From Candidatus Hydrogenedentota bacterium (GTDB lineage Bacteria > Hydrogenedentota > Hydrogenedentia > Hydrogenedentales > CAITNO01): 37,104 bases of DNA. Both the position numbers and the translations under genes were made by a program. This document shows, one piece after another, positions 8,858 to 16,247 of the stretch. Numbering within the stretch: the first letter of the stretch is position 1; each line of letters starts with the position of its first letter. The stretch spans positions 1 to 37,104 of the forward strand of contig JAAYJI010000323.1 of NCBI GenBank assembly GCA_012523015.1. Direction: 5' to 3'. The notes under the pieces were generated by a model. It was not told the DNA's origin and searched no databases. It saw nothing but the letters and a program-made list of their open reading frames with translations.

Positions 8858-10054
8858 ATGCAGGCAGTGATTATGGCAGCGGGAAAATCGACACGAACAT
8901 GGCCGCTTACGCTGACCCGGCCGAAACCGCTCCTTCCTGTCATGAATACGCCGCTCATGGCGCATCAATTAACCTCCTTGGAGGGTATCGTAGATGAGGT
9001 GATCCTTATCACCGGATACTTGGGCGACATGATCCACAATCGCTTTGGCGAAAGCTTCCACAATATACGCTTGCGCTATGTGGAGCAAACCGAACAGCAC
9101 GGTACCGGTCACGCAGTCCAACAAGCAGAGCCGGCGGTCAACGGTCCCTTTATCGTCCTGAATGGAGATGACCTTTATGATCCTGAAGATTTGAAACGGC
9201 TCGCTAGCCGACCCGGTCAGGTATTGGTTCGGGAAGTGGATCAACCGGAACGCTTCGGCATTTTTGAGATTGACGAGCAGAATCGCGCCCTATCCTTGGA
9301 AGAGAAGCCGGAGAAACCGCGAACGCGGCTCGCCAATCTCGGCGCCTACTCTTTCGGGACTGATGTCTTCCGCCATATCGAAAAAATAGAGCCTTCCCCC
9401 CGCGGCGAAATCGAAGTGACCGACGCGCTCAAGATGATGATAGAAGACAATGCCTTACACGTGGTTCTTTCCCAAGGCTATTATCTGACCATTGGCTACG
9501 CGTGGCATTTACTGGAAGCAAACCATTATTGGCTTGATCATTTCCTGAGCCCGCAGCAGCAGGGAACGCTGAGTCCTCGCGCCGAAATCATAGGCAATGT
9601 TCATATCGGCAGAGGGACCCAAGTGCGTTCCGGCGTGGTTATTGAGGGACCGGTCTACATCGGCGAAGAATGCACCATCGGCCCGAACGCTTGGATACGC
9701 CCCCATACAACCATAGGCGACGGTTGTCATATCGGGCAGGCTTGTGAGATTAAGGCGTCCATCCTCTTCGATCATGTCTTCGCATCCCACCAAAATTATG
9801 TGGGTGACAGTATTATCGGTGCCCATACCAATCTTGGCTGTGGAACGAATATTGCCAATGTGCGCCACGACGGCGCGCCTATACGCTGTCTCGTTCGCGA
9901 TGAATTGATTGATACAGGGAGAGTCAAGTTGGGCGCAATCATTGGGGATCATGTGCATACAGGTGTAAACACCGCCATTTATCCGGGCCGCAACCTCTCG
10001 CCCCATAGCACTACCTTGCCGGGCTGCACCGTTCGTTTCGACACAAACGAATAG
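8858..10054 (+). CDS. Bifunctional sugar-1-phosphate nucleotidylyltransferase / acyltransferase-like protein (GlmU-like)
   Basis: A 398-residue protein with two domains. Residues 1-230 are a nucleotidyltransferase fold: AAGKSTRTWPLT with TRPKPLLPV is the nucleotide-binding loop and LNGDDLYD (Asp104-Asp105) is the metal-binding site. Residues about 240-398 form a left-handed beta helix of hexapeptide repeats (for example IGRGTQVRSG, IGDGCHIGQ, IGDHVHTGV), as in the acetyltransferase half of GlmU. The AAGKSTRT form of the loop is the one common in archaeal-type GlmU-like enzymes rather than in E. coli GlmU. The likely role is making a UDP- or dTDP-activated sugar for envelope glycans. AAAGGA lies eight bases before the ATG. 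Whether the beta helix is an active acetyltransferase cannot be told from the sequence. Confidence 0.85.
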   Translation: MQAVIMAAGKSTRTWPLTLTRPKPLLPVMNTPLMAHQLTSLEGIVDEVILITGYLGDMIHNRFGESFHNIRLRYVEQTEQHGTGHAVQQAEPAVNGPFIVLNGDDLYDPEDLKRLASRPGQVLVREVDQPERFGIFEIDEQNRALSLEEKPEKPRTRLANLGAYSFGTDVFRHIEKIEPSPRGEIEVTDALKMMIEDNALHVVLSQGYYLTIGYAWHLLEANHYWLDHFLSPQQQGTLSPRAEIIGNVHIGRGTQVRSGVVIEGPVYIGEECTIGPNAWIRPHTTIGDGCHIGQACEIKASILFDHVFASHQNYVGDSIIGAHTNLGCGTNIANVRHDGAPIRCLVRDELIDTGRVKLGAIIGDHVHTGVNTAIYPGRNLSPHSTTLPGCTVRFDTNE

Positions 10055-10092
10055 GGCAAGTCTTTTGAAAAAAACAAGGCTATTCTATTCCT

Positions 10093-11007
10093 TCACGCGG
10101 CTTCTTCAAGGCTTTCTTGCGTCGCGGGAGCGGCGTCTGTGTGGAAAACTTCATCTAGAAAATCCAGCACCACTTCTTTGTATTCCTCGGGGTATTTCCA
10201 CAAGAACATCCAGTGCCCGGCGCCCTTGAAAAAATGAAGCCGTTTTAAAGGTGCTGAGCAAGCGTCAAAAATTGACTGCGTCTCTTGCACGGGAATTTCC
10301 TTTTCCGAGTCTCCTGCGAGGATGAGCGTGGGCGTTGTGGTCATGCCGACAAAGTCAACCGGCCGCATACGCCAAGGCGGCGAATTAGCGATTACCGCGA
10401 AGAGCAGATAAAAAGGATAGGCAATAAAATGGGGTGTATGATACATGGCAAGGCGATTGCGCACCGCATTTTTAAAAGTGTCATAACTGGATTCGAGAAC
10501 GACAAAAGAAAGATCCGGCAAGTCAGGCAGGGCGAAACTGATGGCTGCCGCGCCCAGCGAAATGCCGTCAGCGCCAATGTGTGTGTATCCTCGTTCTTTA
10601 AGAAATTCGTAACAGGCGATTACATCTTTACGTTCCTGCCAACCTACCGTCACTTTGCCCTCATTGCTTTTGCCCGAGCCGCGCAGGTCGGGCATGAGTA
10701 CACTAAAACCCTGTTCAAGGTAAAAAACGGCATGGGAGCGGCACGCGTTACGGTTGCTGTTAATACCCGCCAAGAGGATGACAGCCCGATCCTCTGAACC
10801 GGCAATATACCATGCGGAGAGTTTGATCCCGTCGGAAGCGCTGATCGTAACCGCAGCAAGGGGATGCCCTTCCAAGTAGTCGGGATCTTCAAAGTCTGTA
10901 AGCCGTTGGCGAACTGTCTGCGTGACACTGCTGACAGCAACGACCGCCCAAAGTAGGAAAAAGATGCCGACGCACAGTACAACCGCCCATTTTAAGAATC
11001 TACGCAC
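10093..11007 (-). CDS. Membrane-anchored alpha/beta hydrolase
   Basis: A 304-residue serine hydrolase of the BAAT/acyl-CoA thioester hydrolase-like and YqiA/YhfR-like alpha/beta fold. Residues about 7-27 form an N-terminal membrane helix, placing the enzyme on the outer face of the inner membrane. The catalytic triad can be read as Ser150 in GISLGAA, Asp233 in LAGDSEKEIP and His265 in GAGHWMF; RGSGKSNEG (109-117) follows the oxyanion strand. The start is GTG at 11005-11007 with AAAGGA seven bases upstream. The end is convergent with the nucleotidylyltransferase gene. The substrate is unknown; peptidase, esterase or thioesterase activity are all possible in this fold. Confidence 0.82.
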   Translation of the reverse strand: MRRFLKWAVVLCVGIFFLLWAVVAVSSVTQTVRQRLTDFEDPDYLEGHPLAAVTISASDGIKLSAWYIAGSEDRAVILLAGINSNRNACRSHAVFYLEQGFSVLMPDLRGSGKSNEGKVTVGWQERKDVIACYEFLKERGYTHIGADGISLGAAAISFALPDLPDLSFVVLESSYDTFKNAVRNRLAMYHTPHFIAYPFYLLFAVIANSPPWRMRPVDFVGMTTTPTLILAGDSEKEIPVQETQSIFDACSAPLKRLHFFKGAGHWMFLWKYPEEYKEVVLDFLDEVFHTDAAPATQESLEEAA

Positions 11008-11216
11008 TGCTCTTTCCTTTCGCTGCCCTCTTAGCTATGCCCTTCACGATGTTTTACAATCTCTGCTATGAGACTCAGGAAAAGCTTGGGAGGTTTACTC
11101 TATATCTGCTTCCCGCATATCAAAATGTTCAGGTAGATTGAAGGCAGGCGTCAAAGTACGCATAGACGGGGAACACGGAACGTCCCCGGCGGACAATGAT
11201 TTTGAACAGGCTTTTT

Positions 11217-12854
11217 CTATGCGGAGATGTTCAGCCAGCCTACCTTCGCTTTGTTCAAAGCATATCCCACTTCTTGCAAATAATTTCCATAACAAGACAT
11301 GCAATGGAAACCGCGTTTTTCCTGAAGCAGTCGGTTGCCGTCGCCGTTGATGCGTAAATTTATTTGGCTGGTACAGATATCAAGTTCCGGATTATCCAGT
11401 ACCGTTGCCTCATAGCCGAGCCACCGCTCGCTGGCGAAATCAGGAGCGAGCATGGTCATATTTTGACCGGTTCTGAAAGCTACTTTAGGTGCGACACCGT
11501 AATCGGATTCGAAGTGGGTGCGCACGTGCATGCTCTCCAGATTTACGCCGTCCATTTTTCGCGGAGCCGTGCAATGGGCGACCGTAATGGTGTTGTTGTG
11601 GGGGAAGGTCGGGTTGCATAAGAAGACGGGTTTGCCGCTAATATAATGGAGCAGGATGCCCGAGGGAATCACAGCGAAATCGGATTCGCAAAAGGCAAGC
11701 CCCCCTTCATCGTTGATCAAGGTCAGGCTAAGGCAGGCGGTAGTCTCGGACATGGTGATGATCGTGCCCATACATTCGCTTACCGTGATGGCGTCCGTCT
11801 CATTCTCTTCCATAAGATCACGGAATACTTCGGTCAGCAGAAAGGCTTTTTCCGCAAAGGTGTACATTTCTGCCAGCGTATCCGGTGAGCCTGCTCCGGC
11901 GATCAGTTCCGCTGTGGTGAGCTGCTGCTGACGGGGGAGCAGTGTGATGCCCGGTTGTTGCAAGTATTCCCGAGCTAAATCGTTGCATTGCTTCACGAGG
12001 GCAGCGTTGGCGCGGGCGGCTTGTATCCGTTGACCCATCTCATCGTAAGGAATCTCTGCATATTCCAAGCCCCACAATTCTTGTGCCCGTTTCGGCGCCT
12101 CGCTCCCGCGGCCCTTGTCCCAGCCGATGGCGGCACCAATGGCGACCACACGTTTGCCACGGATATTCTTGAGTCCGTGCAGCGCCCGCAAGCGCCACAG
12201 TACTTCGTCGTAGTCGTCGACCACAACATCCCCGTAATCCATGCCGCCGGTACCCTGAGGCGCGTCCGTTTCCCGCCTAAAAAAGCGCGGATGGACAATT
12301 TCAAACCACAAGTAGGCTGGGCCGCTGTTATGGCGGACAAACATGAGATTATATTTGTTGGGATCGGCCAGTGCTAACATTAAACCGGTACTGCCGCCGG
12401 CACCGAAAATGAGAACACCATCATGATCTTCGGCGGCGATCGTCCGCGCTTCTTCCACAGAAGAGGCGGATTTCAACGGCAGCATTTCCAGCAGGAAATC
12501 GGCTTTTGCCGTCATGGCATCAAGTTCACTTCGTATTTTAACACGTTCAGCTTCCACATGGGATTCTGTAATGAGTCCGCCCCAGCCGCGCCAAGAGGTA
12601 GCATCCTGATAGCTGGCGATGGCATAGGCTAAAACCTGTTGTTTACGCAGTGCCTTGTCCTGTTTTAAGACGCGCCGCGGTAAGGTATCGGCAAAGGCGG
12701 TGCTGCCGCCCAAATGGTGCAGCAGTGCCCCTCCCAAGGCGGCGGCTCCCGTGCCGGCAATGAATTGGCGTCGGCTGAATTCAGGCGCTCTCGTGCCGCA
12801 GCAACCGGAACAATGGTGAGAATGGGAATGCCCGTGTTCTTCAGAATGACTCAT
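11217..12854 (-). CDS. Tat-exported L-fucose/arabinose isomerase-like protein
   Basis: A 545-residue protein with a Tat signal: SRRQFIAG (twin Arg28-Arg29) followed by a hydrophobic Ala/Gly segment and a likely cleavage near AFA-DT (about 55). Before the twin arginines is a metal-binding-like stretch HGHSHSHHCSGCCG (7-20). The mature part resembles sugar isomerases of the FucI/AraA fold: a phosphate-like Rossmann region GVLIFGAGGSTG, KRVVAIGAAIGWDKG, and a C-terminal half with VSECMGTIITM, NDEGGLAFCESDF and ISGKPVFLCNPTF. These are features of the family called fucose isomerase-like proteins in Planctomycetes and similar bacteria. ATG at 12852-12854 with AAAGGA seven bases upstream. Its exact activity is unknown; the catalytic metal ligands cannot be assigned by eye. 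Confidence 0.75.
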   Translation of the reverse strand: MSHSEEHGHSHSHHCSGCCGTRAPEFSRRQFIAGTGAAALGGALLHHLGGSTAFADTLPRRVLKQDKALRKQQVLAYAIASYQDATSWRGWGGLITESHVEAERVKIRSELDAMTAKADFLLEMLPLKSASSVEEARTIAAEDHDGVLIFGAGGSTGLMLALADPNKYNLMFVRHNSGPAYLWFEIVHPRFFRRETDAPQGTGGMDYGDVVVDDYDEVLWRLRALHGLKNIRGKRVVAIGAAIGWDKGRGSEAPKRAQELWGLEYAEIPYDEMGQRIQAARANAALVKQCNDLAREYLQQPGITLLPRQQQLTTAELIAGAGSPDTLAEMYTFAEKAFLLTEVFRDLMEENETDAITVSECMGTIITMSETTACLSLTLINDEGGLAFCESDFAVIPSGILLHYISGKPVFLCNPTFPHNNTITVAHCTAPRKMDGVNLESMHVRTHFESDYGVAPKVAFRTGQNMTMLAPDFASERWLGYEATVLDNPELDICTSQINLRINGDGNRLLQEKRGFHCMSCYGNYLQEVGYALNKAKVGWLNISA

Positions 12855-13139
12855 GCAAGTATCCTTTCGCTTGTTCGTGCCTTATGCAAAACATTCTATC
12901 ATAACCACACAAAATAATCGTGATCTACAAGGGATAAATTATTGAGTAGACGAGGCTGCAGCAACACGAAATGATGTCCATACTATTTTTATAAAAGCCG
13001 TACTTATTCAGATGATTGATCCCCAATGCAGGCTATGGAGCGCCTGTCGCCGCGCTCTTTTATTCGATACCGGACAAGACCTATTGCCGGGAAAGAACTT
13101 GCTTTTTTAGGCGCGATATGTCATCATATGGAGTGATAA
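12855..13139. other. Intergenic region between the isomerase-like gene and the gcv operon
   Basis: This stretch holds the divergent promoters of the isomerase-like gene (minus) and the gcv operon (plus), but I see no strong -35/-10 pair. A short inverted repeat ATATG-TCAT-CATAT (13117-13130) lies just before the riboswitch aptamer. No open frame is convincing. Confidence 0.5.
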
Positions 13140-13218
13140 CCTGTCGTGACTGGCGAGTAGAGGCGTGGACTTAACCACGGTGGAGCGGCAGGCATAAGTC
13201 TGGCCGATCGCCTGGGCG
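13140..13218 (+). ncRNA. ZTP riboswitch aptamer (pfl motif)
   Basis: The sequence carries the conserved pfl-motif blocks: CGTGACTGGCGA (13145-13156), CGTGG...CCACGG-TGGAGC (13164-13186) and CGCCTGGGCG (13209-13218). P1 is CCTGTCG (13140-13146) pairing with CGGCAGG (13186-13192), one G-U pair. P2 is CGTGG (13164-13168) with CCACG (13175-13179). The pseudoknot is GGCG (13152-13155) with CGCC (13209-13212). P3 can be GCC (13203-13205) with GGC (13215-13217), although the four bases GATC between are more than usual. These riboswitches sense ZTP/ZMP and turn on purine and one-carbon genes; here the next gene is gcvT, 46 bases downstream, which fits. Confidence 0.92.
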
Positions 13219-13263
13219 TATGACACGCGAAACTCAAGTAAAACACACATAAAAAGGTGCGCC
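13215..13263 (+). promoter_or_regulatory. Translational expression platform of the ZTP riboswitch, with gcvT ribosome-binding site
   Basis: The ribosome-binding site AAAGGTG (13253-13259) lies four bases before the gcvT ATG. Bases GGCGTAT (13215-13221), which start within P3 of the aptamer, can pair with GTGCGCC (13257-13263), covering the end of the Shine-Dalgarno and the bases up to the ATG (seven pairs, two of them G-U). The same GGC is needed for P3, so the two states exclude each other: ligand-bound P3 would free the site. No intrinsic terminator hairpin with a T-run is present between aptamer and ATG, which favours control of translation over termination. The pairing was found by eye. 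Confidence 0.6.
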
Positions 13264-14352
13264 ATGTTATACACGCCTTTACACGAAGCATACGAACAGG
13301 ATGGGGGAAAGGTCGTCGATTTCTACGGATGGGCACTGCCTGTGCAGTTCCGTGGAATCATGGAGGAACACCGTCACGTCCGCGAACAAGCAGGTATTTT
13401 TGACTGCTCTCACATGGGCGAATTCCTCATACGCGGCGCCGAAAATATACAAAAGTTCAGCGACCTAGTGATCGGCGACATGACGAAGCTCGCCTTGGGA
13501 AGATGCCGCTATACGGCGTTGCTTAACGAGGCGGGAGGAATCATTGATGACGGCGTCGCGCTGAGACTGGACGAGGAAACGCTTTTCGTGGTCACCAACG
13601 CAGGTACCTTAGAGCGGGTGGGCAAGCATCTCGCCGCTTTCGTGTCCGGCGTTGAAAATGTCTCAGACAGCACCGCGAAAATCGATGTGCAGGGGCCTAT
13701 GGCACCGCAAGTGATGGCTGCCGTTGGTTTTGAAGGTGTCGAGCGCATGTCCTTTTGGGCAGGCGGCACTTTCCTTTGGAAAGGTGTTGAGATGATTGTC
13801 ACCCGCGCCGGCTATACCGGTGAGCTGGGCTATGAAATATTTGTGCCCAAGGCTGAGGCGTTGTCGCTGTGGAATCTGTTGCGGCAGCAGCCTGAAGTGC
13901 TTCCTTGCGGCTTGGGCGCACGGGATACGCTGCGCATGGAAATGGGCTATGCTCTGAGCGGTCAAGATCTGAACGAAACACGTACGCCTCTCGAGGCGGG
14001 TCTGGATCGCTTTATTGCTTGGGATACCTCTTTTCCCGGCAAAGAGATTTTGGAAAAACAACGGAACCAACAGGACTACAAGGTCATGGTTCCGCTGCGC
14101 AGCAATGACCGCCGCGCGCCTCGTCACGGTTTTGAGTTGCGTCTGAATGGACAAAGCGTCGGCGAAGTTACCAGCGGCACTTTCGCGCCCAGTCTAAGTT
14201 GTGGCATTGGCTTGGGCTATATTCCCATCGCCATGGTCAGTACAGGATTGGAGCTCGAAGCGGGCCCTCGATCTTTACCTTTAGTGGTGGAAACAGCGCC
14301 TCTCTACAAAGAGGGGACGGGACGTAATCGTATTGAAATCCAAAAACCTTAA
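13264..14352 (+). CDS. gcvT: Aminomethyltransferase, T-protein of the glycine cleavage system
   Basis: T-protein transfers the methylene group from the aminomethyl-lipoyl arm of GcvH to tetrahydrofolate, releasing ammonia and making 5,10-methylene-THF. The 362-residue product has the normal length and the family N-terminus (TPLHEAY, VDFYGWALPVQF, DCSHMGE), a folate-binding central part (VTRAGYTGELGYEIF) and the C-terminal barrel (GEVTSGTFAPSL, GLGYIP). The ATG at 13264 follows AAAGGTG at 13253-13259. It is the first gene of a four-gene operon and lies directly behind the ZTP riboswitch. The next gene, gcvH, starts 20 bases after its stop. Confidence 0.97.
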   Translation: MLYTPLHEAYEQDGGKVVDFYGWALPVQFRGIMEEHRHVREQAGIFDCSHMGEFLIRGAENIQKFSDLVIGDMTKLALGRCRYTALLNEAGGIIDDGVALRLDEETLFVVTNAGTLERVGKHLAAFVSGVENVSDSTAKIDVQGPMAPQVMAAVGFEGVERMSFWAGGTFLWKGVEMIVTRAGYTGELGYEIFVPKAEALSLWNLLRQQPEVLPCGLGARDTLRMEMGYALSGQDLNETRTPLEAGLDRFIAWDTSFPGKEILEKQRNQQDYKVMVPLRSNDRRAPRHGFELRLNGQSVGEVTSGTFAPSLSCGIGLGYIPIAMVSTGLELEAGPRSLPLVVETAPLYKEGTGRNRIEIQKP

Positions 14353-14372
14353 GCATTGTGGAGAATGAACAA

Positions 14373-14756
14373 ATGAATCCGGATACACTGAGATACACCG
14401 AAGAACATGAGTGGATTGTCGAACAACGTGGATTATATGTGATCGGTATCACTGAATATGCGGTAGAAGAATTAGGCGAAATCACCTTTGTAGAATTGCC
14501 CGAAGTGGGACGCCATTTGGAAGTGGGCGAAGATGCTGCAGTCATCGAATCGGTCAAAGCGGCAAGTGATATCTTTGCACCCGTCTCCGGCGTCGTCGCT
14601 GAAGTCAATGATGCCCTGGAGATGGAGCCGGATCTCATCAACCGTGATCCTTACGGTAAAGGTTGGATTCTCAAACTCAAAGATGTATCGGAAGAAGAAT
14701 ACAACGAACTCATGGATGCGCGCTCTTATCGCGGCTATATGAAGACGGTGGAATAG
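14373..14756 (+). CDS. gcvH: Glycine cleavage system H protein (lipoyl carrier)
   Basis: A 127-residue lipoyl-domain protein that carries the aminomethyl group from P-protein to T-protein. The lipoylated lysine is Lys62 in ESVKAASD, and other family blocks are visible: TEEHEW at the N-terminus, GITEYAVEELGEI, and VNRDPYGKGW-like INRDPYGKGW. The open frame begins with a GTG at 14358, but the ATG at 14373 has GGAGAA eight bases upstream and gives the usual N-terminus MNPDTLRYTEEHEW. It is followed by a 198-base gap with a hairpin before gcvPA. No lipoate-ligase or dihydrolipoyl dehydrogenase (L-protein) gene is present in the window. Confidence 0.97.
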   Translation: MNPDTLRYTEEHEWIVEQRGLYVIGITEYAVEELGEITFVELPEVGRHLEVGEDAAVIESVKAASDIFAPVSGVVAEVNDALEMEPDLINRDPYGKGWILKLKDVSEEEYNELMDARSYRGYMKTVE

Positions 14757-14808
14757 TCGTCGCTCTGTCCGTGCCGTCTTTTTGCCACCCCTCTCATGAC
14801 TATGTGCA

Positions 14809-14834
14809 AAAGGGCTGTTGCAGACACGCCCTTT
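14809..14834 (+). repeat. Stable hairpin between gcvH and gcvPA
   Basis: AAAGGGC-TGT (14809-14818) pairs with ACA-c-GCCCTTT (14824-14834): ten pairs, a five-base loop TGCAG and one bulged C. There is no following T-run on the plus strand, so it is unlikely to be a simple terminator. It could set the relative amounts of GcvT/H and GcvPA/PB messages by processing or stabilisation. Confidence 0.55.
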
Positions 14835-14954
14835 AGACCGTTAGTGTTATATATTCCCAAAAGAGATGAAGCCTATCCTTCCCTTTCTTCACAGGAGCAA
14901 GTCTTCATCTTCAATCAGCCCTGCCGGTATACCGGTAAAAGTTGAGGTATTATC

Positions 14955-16247
14955 ATGGACTGGATTCCGGTTACTTCTGCCGACGAACAGGACATGCTCC
15001 GTATCGCCGGTGCCGCGTCCATCGAGGGATTTTTTGAAATAATCCCTGAGGCGCTCCGTTTAAAAGAATGGAGCCTGCCCGAGGGACTCAGTGAATTTGG
15101 GTTGCGCCGTCACCTCGAGAGGATGGCAGAAAAGAATTGCACGCAATACCTATCCTTTTTAGGCGGCGGTTATTATGATCATTATATCCCCGCGGCCGTG
15201 GATGCACTCGCAGCGCGCAGCGAATTCTATACGGCGTACACGCCCTACCAGCCCGAGTGTGCGCAAGGAACACTGCAGGCGATCTATGAATATCAATCCG
15301 TTATTTGCAGATTGACGGATATGGAATGCGCCAATGCCTCGCTCTATGACGGGGGCACCGCCGTGTTTGAAGCTGTGTCTATGGCGTGCCGTGTGACGGG
15401 CCGACGCAAAGCCCTTATTCATCCGTCGCTCCACCCCGTATGGCGTCAAATGCTGGAAACCCATCTCGCGGGCTCACCCATACAGCTTGTTGATGGAGAG
15501 CATGCCGACGCAGAGACTGCTTGTGTCGTAGCCCAGAATCCGGCATTCTTGGGAGATATCCATGACTTCACCGAACACGCCGATCAATGCCATGAAAAGG
15601 GCGCGTTACTCGTTATGGCGGTAAACCCCATATCCTTGGGCATCGTGAAGACGCCCGGCGCCATGGGAGCCGATATCGTCGTTGCAGAAGGACAGAGCCT
15701 GGGTTTGCCCTTGGGCTTTGGCGGCCCCTATTTGGGCATTTTAGCGGCAAAGAAAAAACATATCCGAAAGATGCCCGGAAGAATTGCTGCAGCAACCACC
15801 GACACGGAGGGCAGACGAGGCTATGTGTTGACCTTGCAGGCGCGCGAACAACATATCCGCCGAGAAAAAGCACTCTCAAATATTTGTTCTAACCAAGCTT
15901 TGTGCGCCTTGCGTGCCTTGATCCATTTATGTTTGCTGGGCAAGCGCGGCCTTGAAGAGACCGCAAAGAGCTGTTTCTCTAAAAGCGAATATCTGAAAGG
16001 GCAGCTCGATTTTCTAAGTCTGCTTAATAAGGGAGCCACCTTTAATGAATTTGCGGTGCGCCTGCCCCTTCCTGCCGAACAAGTATGTGCTGCCATGGCG
16101 AAGCGCGGCTTCCTCGCCGGCTTGCCCCTCGCCGAATTGGGGCGGGGTGAAGCCGAGGATCTGCTCATCGCCGTCACCGAAAAACGCAGTCGTGAAGAAT
16201 TGGATTATTTCGTGAAAGAATTGCGGGAGGTCTGTACCCATGTCTAA
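14955..16247 (+). CDS. gcvPA: Glycine dehydrogenase (decarboxylating), subunit 1
   Basis: N-terminal half of the split, PLP-dependent P-protein that decarboxylates glycine and loads the aminomethyl group on GcvH. The 430-residue product shows family blocks FLGGGYYDHYIPAAVD, YTPYQPECAQGTLQAIYEYQ, NASLYDGGTA and GQSLGLPLGFGGPYLG, and RRGYVLTLQAREQHIRREKA. The subunit-1/subunit-2 split is the arrangement of Bacillus, Thermotoga and many other bacteria, unlike the single ~950-residue GcvP of E. coli. GAGG lies seven bases before the ATG. Its last eight bases overlap the first of gcvPB, so the two are translated together and should form a 1:1 heterotetramer. Confidence 0.96.
   Translation: MDWIPVTSADEQDMLRIAGAASIEGFFEIIPEALRLKEWSLPEGLSEFGLRRHLERMAEKNCTQYLSFLGGGYYDHYIPAAVDALAARSEFYTAYTPYQPECAQGTLQAIYEYQSVICRLTDMECANASLYDGGTAVFEAVSMACRVTGRRKALIHPSLHPVWRQMLETHLAGSPIQLVDGEHADAETACVVAQNPAFLGDIHDFTEHADQCHEKGALLVMAVNPISLGIVKTPGAMGADIVVAEGQSLGLPLGFGGPYLGILAAKKKHIRKMPGRIAAATTDTEGRRGYVLTLQAREQHIRREKALSNICSNQALCALRALIHLCLLGKRGLEETAKSCFSKSEYLKGQLDFLSLLNKGATFNEFAVRLPLPAEQVCAAMAKRGFLAGLPLAELGRGEAEDLLIAVTEKRSREELDYFVKELREVCTHV

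Noticed and set aside
12855-13263. Glycine riboswitch before the gcv operon
   Set aside because: This would be the usual switch for glycine cleavage genes, but the two tandem aptamers and their conserved blocks are not present. The sequence instead matches the ZTP (pfl) motif.
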